Shown here one piece after another: positions 35,586-47,669 of a stretch of DNA of 64,000 bases (its first letter is position 1; every line of letters begins with the position of its first letter). This DNA is from Jaltomata sinuosa (Eukaryota; Streptophyta; Magnoliopsida; Solanales; Solanaceae). Both the position numbers and the translations under genes were made by a program. The stretch spans positions 124,001 through 188,000 of the forward strand of contig QJPP01001777.1 in the NCBI GenBank assembly GCA_003996215.1, read 5' to 3'. The notes beneath the pieces are model-generated. The model searched no databases. It was given only the letters and a program-made list of their open reading frames with translations, and was not told the origin of the DNA.

Positions 35586-36324
35586 AGGGTACCCACTAGG
35601 TACCCGAATCCTTAGGGTTTTCTTGCCTGTGTTCTTTCCCTAAGGATTTTTATTTTCTATTGAACCGGCACGTGTAGTATAGGGTGTATATAGTAAAAGA
35701 AAAAAAGGAACTTAGCACAGTCTGTGATATGATTTTTGGAACTGAAATTTTGATTGAAAAATGGAGACCCCACTAAGTTTTTGTGTGACATGATTGTATC
35801 TGTTCTTGATAGACTGACCACTATGGATCCGTGCATGACATTAGGATTTAATCTACTTGATGAATGGCTTAATCTAGAGCATGAACCTGATTGTTAGCAT
35901 GTAATTATTTGACCCTGTGCCATGAGTTTGTAAGCTTATTTTGACTTGTTCTTGCATTGTGTGTCAATCTAGAACTTGCCCGGTTAGTCTTGCTTAGGTT
36001 CTAGGATGGTTGGTTAGGAAAGGATCATAGGCCATTTTTAAATTAGTCCACTTTATCCAAATGACCGACCAAATGAAGTAAATACCCTTTGATCCCTGAT
36101 TTTGAGCCTAAATTGACCCGTTTTGTTGTCTAGCCAAATCACCCTCCCCGTCTTTTTGCAAAATATTTAGTTTGGCCCTGGTCCCTCCTTGGACATCGTG
36201 TACCTCAACTCAGGCAAATCACCTAAGTTGAGGGTGGCTACTGTAGAGGTGAGTGAGGAGTAGGGGTATGAAAAGAGCAGGTTAGTAATGAAAAAGGAAA
36301 ATAACGGATGCGGCGGGCATGTTA

Positions 36325-36480
36325 AAGAAAGAGAAAAACAAAGAAAAAGAAAAGAAAAGAAAGAAAGAAAGAAAAAGAAAATGTGAAAAAGAGTTAAATT
36401 TGAATCAAAAGCCGCACCCGTCACTTGTTGAAAAATAAAAAGGGAGGGAAAAAAAAGGGAGGAAAAAAAATGAGTTGGTC
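36325..36480 (+). repeat. Purine tract (GAAA)n-like
   Basis: About 150 bases made almost only of A and G on the plus strand, including repeated AAAGAAAG units, with a short break near 36385-36430. The tail of element A has a short A/G stretch at about 3146-3168. Confidence 0.85.
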
Positions 36481-37004
36481 CGATAAGTGGAGAAAAAAAT
36501 AGCGTAGTGTCAAGGAGGGCTTAGTCACTGATTTCCATATCTACCATACCGGTCCCTAAGCCTACGTTACAAGCCAAGAGAAGTCCTATAGTGACCTAAT
36601 CCAATTGTCCGAAATCCGAGGCATAGAAAATAAGGGCAAGCTTATAGTGTTATGCACACATTGCTTAAATATCTATTGTGAGTGCGAGTGTCTTTGTTCA
36701 ATCCCCGAATTCTTGATTATATTATTGTGTGATTGGGACTTCTTTGTGGTGAGGGCACTAGAGCAACTTTGACTGCTAACTGTTAGTGTGAGTCTCGTAT
36801 GTGTATGTTACGTCGTCTGTTGATAGTGTAATGTCATCCATGGATCCTCTTGTGTTGTCTTGATAGTCGGAACACATGCACTGGTTTTGTATTGAAAAGG
36901 GAAGGGGGGATACGTGTTATGAGCTAAATTGCTAAATCATATGACTGTCGTAGTTCCTAGTCTCCTTTTGTTATAGCGTAGTTGTAGAATAGTTTTTGTG
37001 TGTC

Positions 37005-37040
37005 GCTTGAGGACAAGCAAGAGTCTTAAGTTGAGGGTGT
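37005..37040 (+). other. AGGA-loop hairpin and polypurine tract of element D
   Basis: GCTTG-AGGA-CAAGC (37005-37018) is followed by AAGTTGAGGGTGT just before the 3' LTR. The GAGGACAAGC block also precedes the purine tract of A. Confidence 0.75.
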
Positions 37041-38624
37041 TGATGTGGCGTAGAAATACGCCACTTTCGACGCTTAATACTTAGGATTTTCGCAAGTTCT
37101 TTAGCATTTTATCTGTGGATTTGATGTTTTTGGTTAAGTGTGCAGGCAAAAATATTCCTTGAGCAAAATGTGGAAGTTGAGCTAAAAACTGGTCATTACA
37201 GTGAAGACGAGTCAAGATGACGGGCCGTGCTTTCAAATGACAGACCTGTCATTGACACTCGTACTCTCAAGTCCTGAAATGGTGCAAGGCTGGAAAGAAG
37301 GAACGACTGTGTTGACGGTCAGTACTCCTAAAGGACGGACCCATCTCTGTGACACGTCAACCAAAGTTCAAAAAACTGTGCTAAGTGTGGATGAAAAGAT
37401 GACTCTGAAGAACGGACCGTACTTCCAAAATACGGTCCGTCTTTGTGACTCATCATCACTGAAGCAGAGAAGGTACCAAAGTGGGCCAAGAAACTATGAG
37501 TCCAAGGATGAGCTGTCATTCAGAAGAACGAGTCGTGGTTCCAACCGACTTTTTTATGCCAGAAGACATTTACCAGCTGGAGCACAGTTGACCTGAGAAG
37601 ACTACGGACCGTCGTTCCAAATGACGGACAGTCAATCTGACCCGTGGTCCCTGCTGAGCCAGTTTCCTAGTTATATTAGGAAAGGATTTCTTTTTGTCTA
37701 TAAATACTTTCCCTTAGGTTTTATTTTCGGTTGTTCACGAATTATTTCAAGTTACTTCGGATAGTTTGTTACATTGATTTTGGTATTGATTTCGGACACA
37801 AGTTCTTGATATTGAAGTGTTCTTGAGTTTGTTCTTCAAGATTCCGATTTTCTTTATTCTTCTTTGTAAGTATTTCTTGATGATTGCTCAAACAAATATT
37901 AATTGCATGCTTATGAACATGAGTAGCTAAAATCGACAACTAGGGTTGTGGGAGCCATGAAGGACTAACGAAGTAGGCAAAGTACTTAGGTAATCTAGGG
38001 AGGTGTTTAGGCATGTATTCTTCTTATCTTCGTTTTGATTGCTTTTTAACGGTGCTCAATGTTAGAACTCGCCTTATCCTTACTTGACGGACCAAGGAGG
38101 TAACAGATGGGAAAAGGGTCATTAATAACGAGATTTGAGGCTATCAACCCTCATCTAATAGCTTGACCTTGTCCGGAAATAGCTAATCTGGAATCAAGGG
38201 TAAGGGTTAGTAAAGCGACACCCCCGGCCGGACCAAGGTGTGTGGTGAAATTCTCCTAGTTGCCGGATCAAGGAATTAGGTGAACCTAACTTACCGATTC
38301 TGCGTGCTAAGCACTAAACTTGTTAACCAAGTACAAAAGCCTTACTAAGTTATGATCTCATGGGGAACACGACCCTAGTCACTTCTCTTATTGATAACAA
38401 CTGTTGAAATTGATCTCTGTTACTTGTTACTAATTCACATTACGATCTTTACTTGTTACTTTAAAATAAACCTTTGTGGGAAATAAACAACTAAATGACT
38501 GAGTAAACACTAATTGACCCTAGTCCTACCATATTCCCCGTGGGATCGATCCCAACCTTTAGTTGGGTTCTATATTTGAACAGCGACCGCTTGCACTTCT
38601 TTTAGGTGTAATTTGGGCGCATCA
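37041..38624 (+). repeat. 3' LTR of element D
   Basis: Paired with 24474-26059. It opens with the hairpin GTGGCG-TAGAAATA-CGCCAC (37045-37064) and carries the palindromic array 37207-37645 and the TATA box 37698-37707. Confidence 0.93.
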
Positions 38625-38629
38625 CATGG

Positions 38630-40608
38630 GACCTGAGACCACAGGTGATCCCAAGCTGACTCTTGGTATTGGCATGACTTAAACATAACATAGACATTTA
38701 TAGCACAAGCATAAACTGAAGTAATGATCCACTCAAATCATCATAGAAATAGCGGTCTAAGAATATCATAATCTAAAAACCATAAATATCGACCAATCAA
38801 CTATGTCTGAAAAGCCTCTAATTGATAAGATTAGTTATTGGAACAATATCCCTAGCTAACTCTAGGTACTGAGATAGAATCATCAAAACTAAACTAAACT
38901 CATAACAAAGCCCTCGGATGATGAGGACTCACCACAGCAACTAGAAATCCTGCTGGTACCTAGCCACGAGTCTGAGAGAGAGCGCCTGAATCTACATCAT
39001 GATAAGATCCAACATAAGAGGTATGCGATCATTACTATGGAATATACTGAGTATGTGAGCTATGCATGAATCTCAATAAAAACAAACTTGAAAATGTATT
39101 TAAAACTGAAATCATATAGTAGAAGTAAAATTGTAATGCAATGACTCAATTAATATCATAAGTTGTAAGCATATTCCTAAGCATAAGTCATAAGTAGTAA
39201 ATCTGGACTTTGAAAACTAAGAGTCAAACATATTCAAATACTTAAAATCATTTATGTGGGAGTTTCTCGTAACCGACATAAGCTATGTGAGCACCATGGA
39301 GTCTAGTATCATACACCCACACTGAAAAAGATTGTTCTAATAAAAAAAAGTTAGAATCATAAATATAAGGATCCCGAAGTACGTCAAAAAGGCAACCTAC
39401 GGGGGCAACATAGTTCTAGACTTGAGTTATCTAGAACACTCATCAACTCAGTCTAAATACTACTCCCAAAATATACATATAGCCCATACATATCATGTAA
39501 CATATCTAGATATCAAAACTGTTCGTAAAGCATATGGACATATCTAGATGTCATGCTACTCATAAAATCATAAGTCTTGAAATCATAGCCTAGCACTAGT
39601 TCAAAAACATATTTTTTACTAAAATTCATAACGTGAGGAATTAGGGATGCTAATTTCATAAATACTTGAGGTCATGTTATCTAAACATTCTAATTTAGCC
39701 TAAAAACATATAATAAGGTGAAATCATGCTAAAATTATTGTCAATTCATGGGCTTTTAGAAATACTTGAAGAATCTCATATAAAATCGTGCATAAAGAAT
39801 TAGAAAGCATACTGCAATAGAAGTAAATCAATTTCATAAGAAAGTTCATAATTGGGTAAGAGCCCTAGTTTCTCAATTTCATAAAAATCAAAGTAAAATC
39901 ATAGGTTTTGGGCATAAGGGTAGAAGAAGACCCTTATTAAATACCCACATACCTGAATCCAAAGCTTCCTTAACTAAAATCTGAAGATGGAGACTTGGAG
40001 AAGGAACCCTAGGCCACCCTTTTTATTTCTTTTGGAACTTTGATTGAGAGAATAAATAAAAATCTGACTTAGCTAAATTTTAACCTCTCTATATTAGCCT
40101 AAAATGACCCAACATAGGAGTTAAAGAAGTGAAAAATTATAAAAATACCCCAGAGAAATTTTAAATAAAAAGTCAGCTGAAAACTCGACACAGGTTCCAC
40201 GGGCACTAACCATGGCCCCTAGACTAAACCACGACTCATGATTGGTGGTCATGAATCCTGTCCACATGACTGGTTGCGGGTCTGATTTTCATGGGTGAGG
40301 TTCACGGCCTATGTAACCTTCCACGGCTCGTGGAACCCTCTTGTGGTTCCTGAGAAATTGCTGACCCTCAGGTCTGATTTCCACAAGGAGAAACTACAGT
40401 CCGTGATCTGATTCCCGATTCGTGAAGCCCTGTTGTGGTTTTAAACCAGAAGGTGGGTCTGTAGGACTGGTTTCACGAGACCAATCCATGGCTCGTGGTC
40501 CAATCCACAGCTCGTGGACTTAGTCTGTGAACCCTGTCTGAGTTTTAACAGATTCAAACTTAGGATCTTTAGGCATGGTTCCTAGCTTAGAATTTTTGGG
40601 ATGTTACA
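38630..40608 (-). repeat. LTR 2 of element C, main segment
   Basis: It continues 24438-24473 after the CATGG duplicate of D. It aligns with LTR 1 (19694-21742) throughout and ends GGGATGTTACA. The palindromic array is at 40195-40535. Confidence 0.85.
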
Positions 40609-40779
40609 ATATCTCCTCCTTGGAATCATTCGTCCTCGAATGAAGACCAAAACAAGCTGAGATGGATTCACAATACATACATACATACTAGAAACATAAA
40701 ATAGCTGATACCATATGAAATGAGGGGAAAACTAGCAAGGACACTTGAGGATACTAAGGAGGAACTATTACCTCAAGCT

Positions 40780-41573
40780 TGAATTGAATCGGAAGGAAAG
40801 AAATGGGGGTACTTGGTCATCGTAGTTGCTTCTACCTCCTAAGTAGCTCTCTCAACTGACAGGTTCCTCCAAAGGACTTTCACTAATGCAACTTCCTTGT
40901 TCCTCAACCTTCAAACCTGTCGATCAAGAATCTCAACTGGGACCTCTTCGTAGGTGAGACTATCCTTCACACCTACATTTTCTAATGGCACAACTAAGGC
41001 CATATTCCCAACACACTTCTTCAATAAGGATACATGGAAGACTGGATGTACCACTTCTAACTCTGCTGGCAACTTTAATGCATAAGCCACATTACCAACT
41101 CTTCTAAGAAGTCTATAGGGACCTACATATCGGGAACTAAGCTTTCCTTTCTTACTAATTGTCTTTACACCCTTCATAGGTGACACCTTCAGAAACACCC
41201 ACTCATCAACCTCAAACTCTAAGTCTCTTCTCCTAATATATGCATATAATTTTTATCGACAATGAGCAGTCTTCAACCTTTTTCTAATGAGTTGAACCTT
41301 TTTCATAGTCTCATGGACTGAATCGTTGACTGCTACTAGGAACCTAACAGAACTTTTCGCTTAGATGACGCCTGGAATGTATTTTTCTAATTGAACAAAA
41401 GCGAGTTATTCTAGATGTCGGATCTGGCCCTATCAATGTTGCTTCACCTACTTCAAACCAACATATAGGTGACCTACACCTCCGCTCATAAAGTGCCTCA
41501 TATGGAGCCATCTGAATGATTGAATGAAAATTATTATTGTAGGAAAATTCTATACGGGGTAAGTGATCATCCC
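40780..41573 (-). pseudogene. pol: Second, partial pol of element C (integrase end and chromodomain)
   Basis: Read right to left, it begins in the integrase core ([26 protein letters not shown], about 41570-41490), then IGPD, then an insertion of about 95 bases (41325-41419), then [33 protein letters not shown] (41198-41100) and the linker [11 protein letters not shown] with a decayed chromodomain to about 40800. It corresponds to 21900-22600 of the first unit. It stops abruptly at 41573, where the likeness to the first copy ends. Frameshifts and stops show it is inactive. Confidence 0.75.
41325..41419. other. Insertion of about 95 bases, origin unknown, in the second pol copy of C
   Basis: The first copy of C reads straight from GAATC into TGGCCC. 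Here GAATC (41320-41324) and GGATC (41420-41424) flank unrelated sequence, which looks like a near-perfect 5-bp target duplication. I found no clear terminal inverted repeat. Confidence 0.55.
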
Positions 41574-42010
41574 CTTTATCTTTAAGCATTCGTCCTATTT
41601 TTCGCACATCACTAATAACGAGTAATTTTTCTTTTTCTCTTCTTTTTTCAGCCATTACATTTTTCTTATCATTTCTATTTAATTTTATACCCCTTACTAA
41701 CAACATACTCTATTTTAATGTATGGGCACTAATTAACTTTCTTTTTTTAAATTTTCACCCTAACTGCAATTGTTCACTTTCATATTTCCCTTTCTTTCTA
41801 GGTGTATAAGGTTAGAATAGTTTCAACACATGGACAGATCAGAAGCATGATACTTAATGCAAAGTTTTGAAGTTGACATGACTTAAACATGAATGTCATA
41901 ATGAATTCGACTCAAGTAACTAAAGGAGAAGCTTTAACTGTATTCCTTTCAATAGTATTACATTCAGCTTAAAATATCCATCAATCAGGTAACATTTACC
42001 TATATATATT
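41574..42010. other. No gene recognised
   Basis: A/T-rich sequence between the broken edge of element C and the copia fragment. The open frame at the right of 41574 has no recognisable features. Confidence 0.4.
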
Positions 42011-43340
42011 TCATTTACTAATTACAACTTTATCATAAAAAAATACGCACTTAAATTTATTTTTAATGAGAAGTGTGGGTGAAATTAAATTCTTGTGAAT
42101 TTTAGGAGCATGGAAAATATTATTGAGAGTCACTACTTTGTCTGACGTCATCTTTAAATATATATTGCCAACTCTGTTGATTTTAACAGTTGAGAAATTT
42201 TCCATGAAGATAGTCTCATTTAGACCTGCGAAAGTATAAGAAGCAAATAATTCGTTATTAGCACAAACATAACGGGTGTATCCTGAATCAATTTTCATTT
42301 CTTGGAGTTTTCTATCATGTTGCATTCGGAAAGCATGACACATAAGTTCTCTATCTCCTCATTCTTTTCAATCATATTTGCTTAAATTATTTTCTTTTCT
42401 TTCTTTGGAGCGCGGCAGTCTGCATCCTTGTTTCCAACCTTTCCGCAGTTATTATAATTATTTTTTGAATTTTTTCTTATGTGGGTAACTCTTTGGTTCA
42501 ACACGCTCTTTCTCTTTGTGTTATTTGTTAATGCACCTCAACAATATGCACTCTCATTATTATTGAGTTTCATGAGACTTATTCCAGTAGCCTTGTTCTC
42601 CTCCTCCATTCTTAAATGAACAATAAGGTCTTCAAGAGTTATCTCCTTGCACTTATGTTTAAGTAATTTTTAAAATCTCTTCATAAAGGAGATAACTTTT
42701 TGATAAATATCGCTACTTGAAACGCTTTATTTGTGATCATATCTTCAATAAATAATTTATAATTAGTAACGCAGTCAATATGTTAATTAAGAATATTGAT
42801 CTGTATCCTACCTTCAGCAAGTAGATCATGAATGATGATTTGTAGTTCTTGAACTTGAGGCATGATGATTTTGTTGTCAACCATTTTAAAGTTCAAAAAA
42901 TTGACAGCCATGAATTTTTTTAGTCCAACACCTTCAGTCTTATATTTCTTTTCAAGAGCGTTTCACAACTCTTTAGAAGTTTTACAAACACTGAGATATT
43001 ATACAAATTATCCTCCAAGTCATTAAGAATATAATTTTTGCAAAAAAAAAATTATGATTTCACGCTTCAGTTACCACAAAATGCTCATTATCGGGAGTTC
43101 CTTCTTCCCAAGATCGGAATATCCTCATTGATAAATCTCTGAAAACTAAGGGTAGTCAAATAGAAAACTATTTTCTACTGTCAATGTTTGAAGTCAATAT
43201 AAAAAAAAATTAGACTTTTCTGCTTGAGTCATTGCCAATGCTAGCATTGAGCGGCTTGACGAAGCACTAGACGTCACAACAGTTCCAGTAGCATCCACAA
43301 TAAAAGCATTTTGTTGTTTTTTGTCAGTTGTAACTTTTGT
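42011..43340 (-). pseudogene. Copia gag and protease fragment (element G)
   Basis: On the minus strand the start lies near 43330 (FIVDATGTVVTSSASSSRSM). The middle is heavily decayed. A readable block around 42650-42580 gives HKCKEITLEDLIVHLRMEEE, a typical Ty1/copia gag segment. A decayed zinc knuckle (NNCGKVGNKDADCRAPKK) lies at about 42464-42411. The last open part (42343-42011) contains the protease motif KIDSGYTRYVCANNE and then KMTSDKVVTLNNIFHAPKIHKNLIS. RT, RNase H and integrase are not present in the window, so this is a 5' fragment. It is most like Tork-type copia elements by motif style. Confidence 0.75.
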
Positions 43341-43610
43341 TTAAGAAATTGACACAAATAGATTTAGTAAACCGGTGAAATTTTTAATCTTCAAATCGAA
43401 TACAATAAATAGATTCACTGGATAAAATTTTTATATCTTCAGATCTAGTAACAAAGTGAGTAGAAAGTCACAAAGACTTTAATCTCAAACAGACTAGAAA
43501 ATTCAAAAATTTAGTCTCCCAAATAAGCGAGAACACATCAAATTTAAAATCGTAATATAATTTCTTAAACTTGGTATTATCAGTGTTTCAAACAGTACTT
43601 TATTAAATTA

Positions 43611-46600
43611 CTAGTGAATTTATTTGCGCTTCGCGCGGTCATAAAAAATCTCATTAAATTTATGATTTAATTTTTTTTATAACGAAATTTAAAAGTAATC
43701 ACAAATATATATTTAGGCTGAAGTCTTCTTTAATTTTTCTTCATAAGATAAGCTAAACATATTAAGTTTGTAAATTCAGTTCATATGTATTTTGGAAATT
43801 TAATTATTCAAAAATTAAATTAAAATATTTTATTTTTAGTGAAAATAAAAGGGCGTTAACACAACAACACAATAACAAAAAGTTTGAAAAAATTGTAATA
43901 TTTCTCATGTCAACAAAACATATATATTTAAATAACCAATTAGATTGTTTGGCCTATGTTACTATTGAAAGCATTTGAAAGTTCCTAAGGAATGCCACAA
44001 ATTAATTTCAAAATTTTGAGTCTTTTAAACAAGTCGCTCTTCTGAAATGTTTTGCCGATCAAGAGTTCTCATACCTCATCGTAAATTTAGTAATAGACCA
44101 AATGAAAACACATTAGGAGGAGACTTCAAGAAGTGTTGTCAGCAATAGTGACAATGAATTGCATAACAATCCTCCTTGAAATAAATTTATTATGAAAGAG
44201 TTACTACACCATCAATTTAGTAATAGAGACTTTTAAAATTTCTAAAAAAAGACAATATGAAAATATTAAAATGTAATTTACTTTCTAAAATACTCTTATT
44301 TCATAAAACAAAAAAATTTCCTATTCTTTTAAGATATTTCATTGGATTACACTTTAAATATCTTACTGAATCGATTATTAAAAATTCAAATTTGCGACAA
44401 AGTGATTAAAAAGTTCCTTGAAAAAATAATATGCATAAATTTAACATAAAAAGGAAAAGAACTTCACTACAGAAATTATATTTTCTCACCCTTCTTTCCC
44501 TAGCAAAGAAAATAATTAGACATCTATAAAAATGATGAAAAAACATTCTAATCTTGTCAACATACATATATTTTACTTAATAAAAAAACTCGAACTTTCA
44601 TACAAATTAACAAATAAAAAATACCTTCTCTTATAAGTTGTATGTAGTGAGCTATTCTTATAATACTTGTCAATATTCTACATCAAAAGATTTTTTAAAT
44701 GTAGGACAAATAATTTTTGTATTGATCTTTGCCTAATATAATCTCATTATGATAGTAATAAAATGACCAATATTTATAAGATGTAATTGTCACAGAGCAA
44801 GCGATGTGTATTTCTAATGTCAACGCAAAATAATCAACAAAAAAAATAAAAAAAAAACTACTATAATAGATGATAACGAGGAGAAATAGAACCATGGTAA
44901 TGATTATGAGGATGTATTTATGAGTAAAATATTGTTTGGGGGTTATGGACTTGAAAAGACATAAGAGTAATGGAGATTATTAAAGGTAGGAGTTGAAGAC
45001 GAGAATGTGGAGTTAAAGATACAAGAGATTAATAGATATTATTAGAATAGAAGTTATGAAAATGAAGTGGTGTGAGTTATGGAGATGACTTTTTAAATAA
45101 GATAATTAAGAAAAATAAAAAATATTTTGAAGTAAATTTTTGTGTTATTATAATATAGTGAAATGAAGAGAAAAATGTCAAAAAAAAAGTAGAAAAATAA
45201 ATAAATGCAATTGAAAGTCATAATGAGGTGTCAAATTACCTTGTCTATGTAATCTGGTGCCTAATTCAAAGGAAAATTTTGATGTCTAATACATACCCTT
45301 TGGACTAACATTTAATCATGATTAAGCAATAAATATATATATGAAAAAGATATTTTTTGCATTTATTAATTTGATATAAATATTAATTACGAATAAATTT
45401 TTATATCCAATAATTAGTTGTCGACATAAAAAAAATTCTCTTCAGATATATTTTGTGATCACTTAGACAGTATATTTTCTTATCGATTCTAGTATAACAC
45501 TTATACTCTTGTGTAACGATATTATAAACAATAACTTACTGGCATGTTTAGTTTTTTCTGTTGTTCTTAATATAACTTTTTTGTACCACATATATTTAGA
45601 GGTGAATGCAGAGTACTAATATTAAGTTAATCTGAACTCAATAGTTTTACCGTGAAGTATAATAATGTGTGTGAAAATCAATAAAAATTATATTGTAACA
45701 AAAAGTAAACATGAATTCTTAACTTTAAAAACACAATGAATTCAATGTTAAAATTTGAAAAATTAAACCCCTAAAATTCAAATTTTAAATCTGCCTCTCT
45801 GCATGCACTCCTATATAAGTTAAAATTGACAATCATTTCTGATATATGAGCAAGGAGAATTAGCCATGGAGCCTGGTGAATTCTACTAGTGATTGCTACA
45901 AGAGCATGATGTAGATACTTTTTATTCTATTTAGTAGCCAGAGAAGTATTTTCTAGTCTTTCATTTAAAGTTACGGGTTCCAAAGTTTATATTATATTAC
46001 AAAAAAATTCAAGATATTCACTTCTATCTTAGGCTGTAGAATTTGTCATTTCAAGTATTTCTTCGAGGATACTTCTCACAAGATATAACTTATAAGTATA
46101 TAGTGATCTAAGTTATGCAAAAGATTATCATATGAAAGAGGATTTTAGACTACTGATCAATTATGAATATTTCTTGCGAATAAAAAGAACTTTCAGTTCC
46201 AATATCAAAAATTTATTTCTTGATGAATAATGATTTACGGTCCAAAGAAGAATTAAGATTTCTCTCTCGGAGAAGAAAATGAATAGAGATAGAAAGAGAG
46301 ACAACCGATTTTACAAAATCATTCCTATCTTAGCCCAATACTTCTACATTCTTTTAAGTTGTAATCTCGAAGGGTTAGACCAATAGACGATAATAATCTT
46401 TAAAATGTTTAACCAGAAAAATCTATAAAATGTGAAAAACCGAGGACTTCAATTCATATCAATAAATAACTTTCTTATGAATTAAAATGTAGTTTAAAAA
46501 TTATAAAATAATTTTACATCCTCATATTCTATCAATAGATTTCTACTTCCTTGAGCAACACATAAGTATACATTGACTTCCTTCCTCAGCTTTTACTATA

Positions 46601-47669
46601 GAAAACAATCCGGTCTTAGTAATTACCACTTAAAAAGTGAACTTCACCTACGAAAAAAAAAAGAACAGAAAAATAGTTAAAGACAGTCCGAAGCACTAAA
46701 ATTCTCATTGTGTACAGATTCCAGAAAAGAATAGTTAACTAAATAAAATAGAAACTTTAGAGAACATTATATAACAAATTGAAGAGGAAAGAAGAACTAC
46801 CTTAGATATAAACAATTTCTCTAAAAAGAATTTCAAACAATGATATTATTAGAGCCTTACCATCTGAATCCAATATTAAGAGAGCAAAAGAAAAAAAATT
46901 ATTGCATGAAATGGGAAAAAGGAGGGAAGACCAAGTTGTTGACAAAAAAAAATGCTAGATCTAGAATAGTTAAAAAGGAAAACTTAAAATTTTATAAATT
47001 AACAAATTAAAAATACCAAAATGTTGCAATTTGAACTGTAACTTGGGTAAGATTCTTTTCTGTTGCCTTGTTCAAGAACAAATGTTATATGGTATGTCTC
47101 GACGTCTCGTACCCGGCCATAGTTAGATTAGGATAAGAAAAACTAATCGTAGTCTGTACCGTAATATCAATTTTTTTTATCATCTCCAATAAAAGTTCTA
47201 ATGAAATCAGGACAAAAAAAAATACATAATTGCAAAAAATCTACTAATAGACTACATATAGTATGAAAGAAAAATACTCTTAAAAGATTGTAGAACCTAA
47301 AAGAGTGACTTTCATAATGCACATACCTTGAAGCAATGTTGTGACGCAAATAAGAGCAAAAATTTGATTCTATTTCTCTATATATCAAGGCACGGTTATT
47401 GGATTTTTTTAATGCAAAATTAAATAATTGGAGGTTATGAACATGAAAGGTTTGAGAGTTATGGATATTTTTAATATCAATTAAGAGTACAATTTATGAT
47501 ATAAAGAGTTGTGAGTTATGGTGATATTTTTTTTAAAAATAAAATAATTGAGAGAAATGAGAGAAAAAACTCAAAAAATCCACAAAAAAGATAAATAGGA
47601 ATGGTGGCCATATAGAGCGTCACGTCATCGTTCCTAAAACCTTCCTTTATATATGTATATATATATAGA
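43611..47669 (-). mobile_element. Non-autonomous Helitron, 4.06 kb
   Basis: On the minus strand it starts TCTATATATA (at 47669) and ends CTAG (43614-43611), and is inserted between A and T, the Helitron rule. Eleven bases before the CTAG end is a GCGC-GAA-GCGC hairpin (43636-43626). No Rep or helicase motif is found, so it would depend on another element. The inside is A/T-rich with only small unassigned open frames (for example 44695-44895). The A/T-rich block 44900-45250 resembles the block next to the 5' end (47400-47620), which could mean two nested Helitrons. Confidence 0.65.

Larger units (their letters stand above)
35157..37004 (+). other. Non-coding 3' tail of element D
   Basis: No coding region is supported. 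It contains an AGGA-loop hairpin (35433-35450), the third structured motif (35535-35585), a hairpin plus purine module (CTCAACT/AGTTGAGGG, about 36205-36233) and an extended A/G tract (36325-36480). It shares order and short blocks with the tail of element A. Confidence 0.6.
24474..38624 (+). mobile_element. Element D: Athila-like Ty3 retrotransposon with post-pol ORF, 14.15 kb
   Basis: LTRs of 1586 and 1584 bases begin TGATG and end CATCA. The target duplication is CACGG (24469-24473) versus CATGG (38625-38629), one mismatch. A tRNA-Asp-type PBS, gag, pol in protease-RT-RNase H-integrase order and a separate downstream ORF identify the Athila lineage. More than fifteen stops break gag-pol. 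Over the first 136 aligned bases of the LTRs I count 10 differences, so the insertion is old. It sits inside the second LTR of element C. Confidence 0.92.
19694..41573 (-). mobile_element. Element C: rearranged minus-strand Ty3 chromovirus, order LTR-internal-LTR-partial internal
   Basis: The segments are: LTR 19694-21742; internal 21743-24437 (gag start fused to the end of RT, then RNase H, a damaged integrase and a chromodomain); second LTR 24438-24473 plus 38630-40608, split by element D; and a second partial internal region 40609-41573 carrying only the integrase-to-chromodomain end. The internal 3' end next to each LTR is the same sequence, so the second internal piece belongs to a second unit. 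Tandem units sharing one LTR arise by unequal recombination between LTRs. It is related to B by protein but well diverged in LTR sequence. Confidence 0.75.

Noticed and set aside
37201..37596. 131-residue open frame in the 3' LTR of D
   Set aside because: It runs across the palindromic array and the equivalent frame in the 5' LTR is broken.
24474..38624. Endogenous pararetrovirus
   Set aside because: The order protease-RT-RNase H-integrase, the LTRs and the tRNA-Asp PBS show a Ty3 retrotransposon; no movement protein or caulimovirid coat motif is seen anywhere in the window.
41574..41706. Lysine-rich start resembling an organelle ribosomal protein
   Set aside because: Only a short charged stretch, joined by chance to the integrase frame of element C.
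43571..43590. Primer-binding-site-like AACTTGGTATTATCAG on the plus strand
   Set aside because: The copia reading frames next to it run on the minus strand and the match is poor after TGGTAT.
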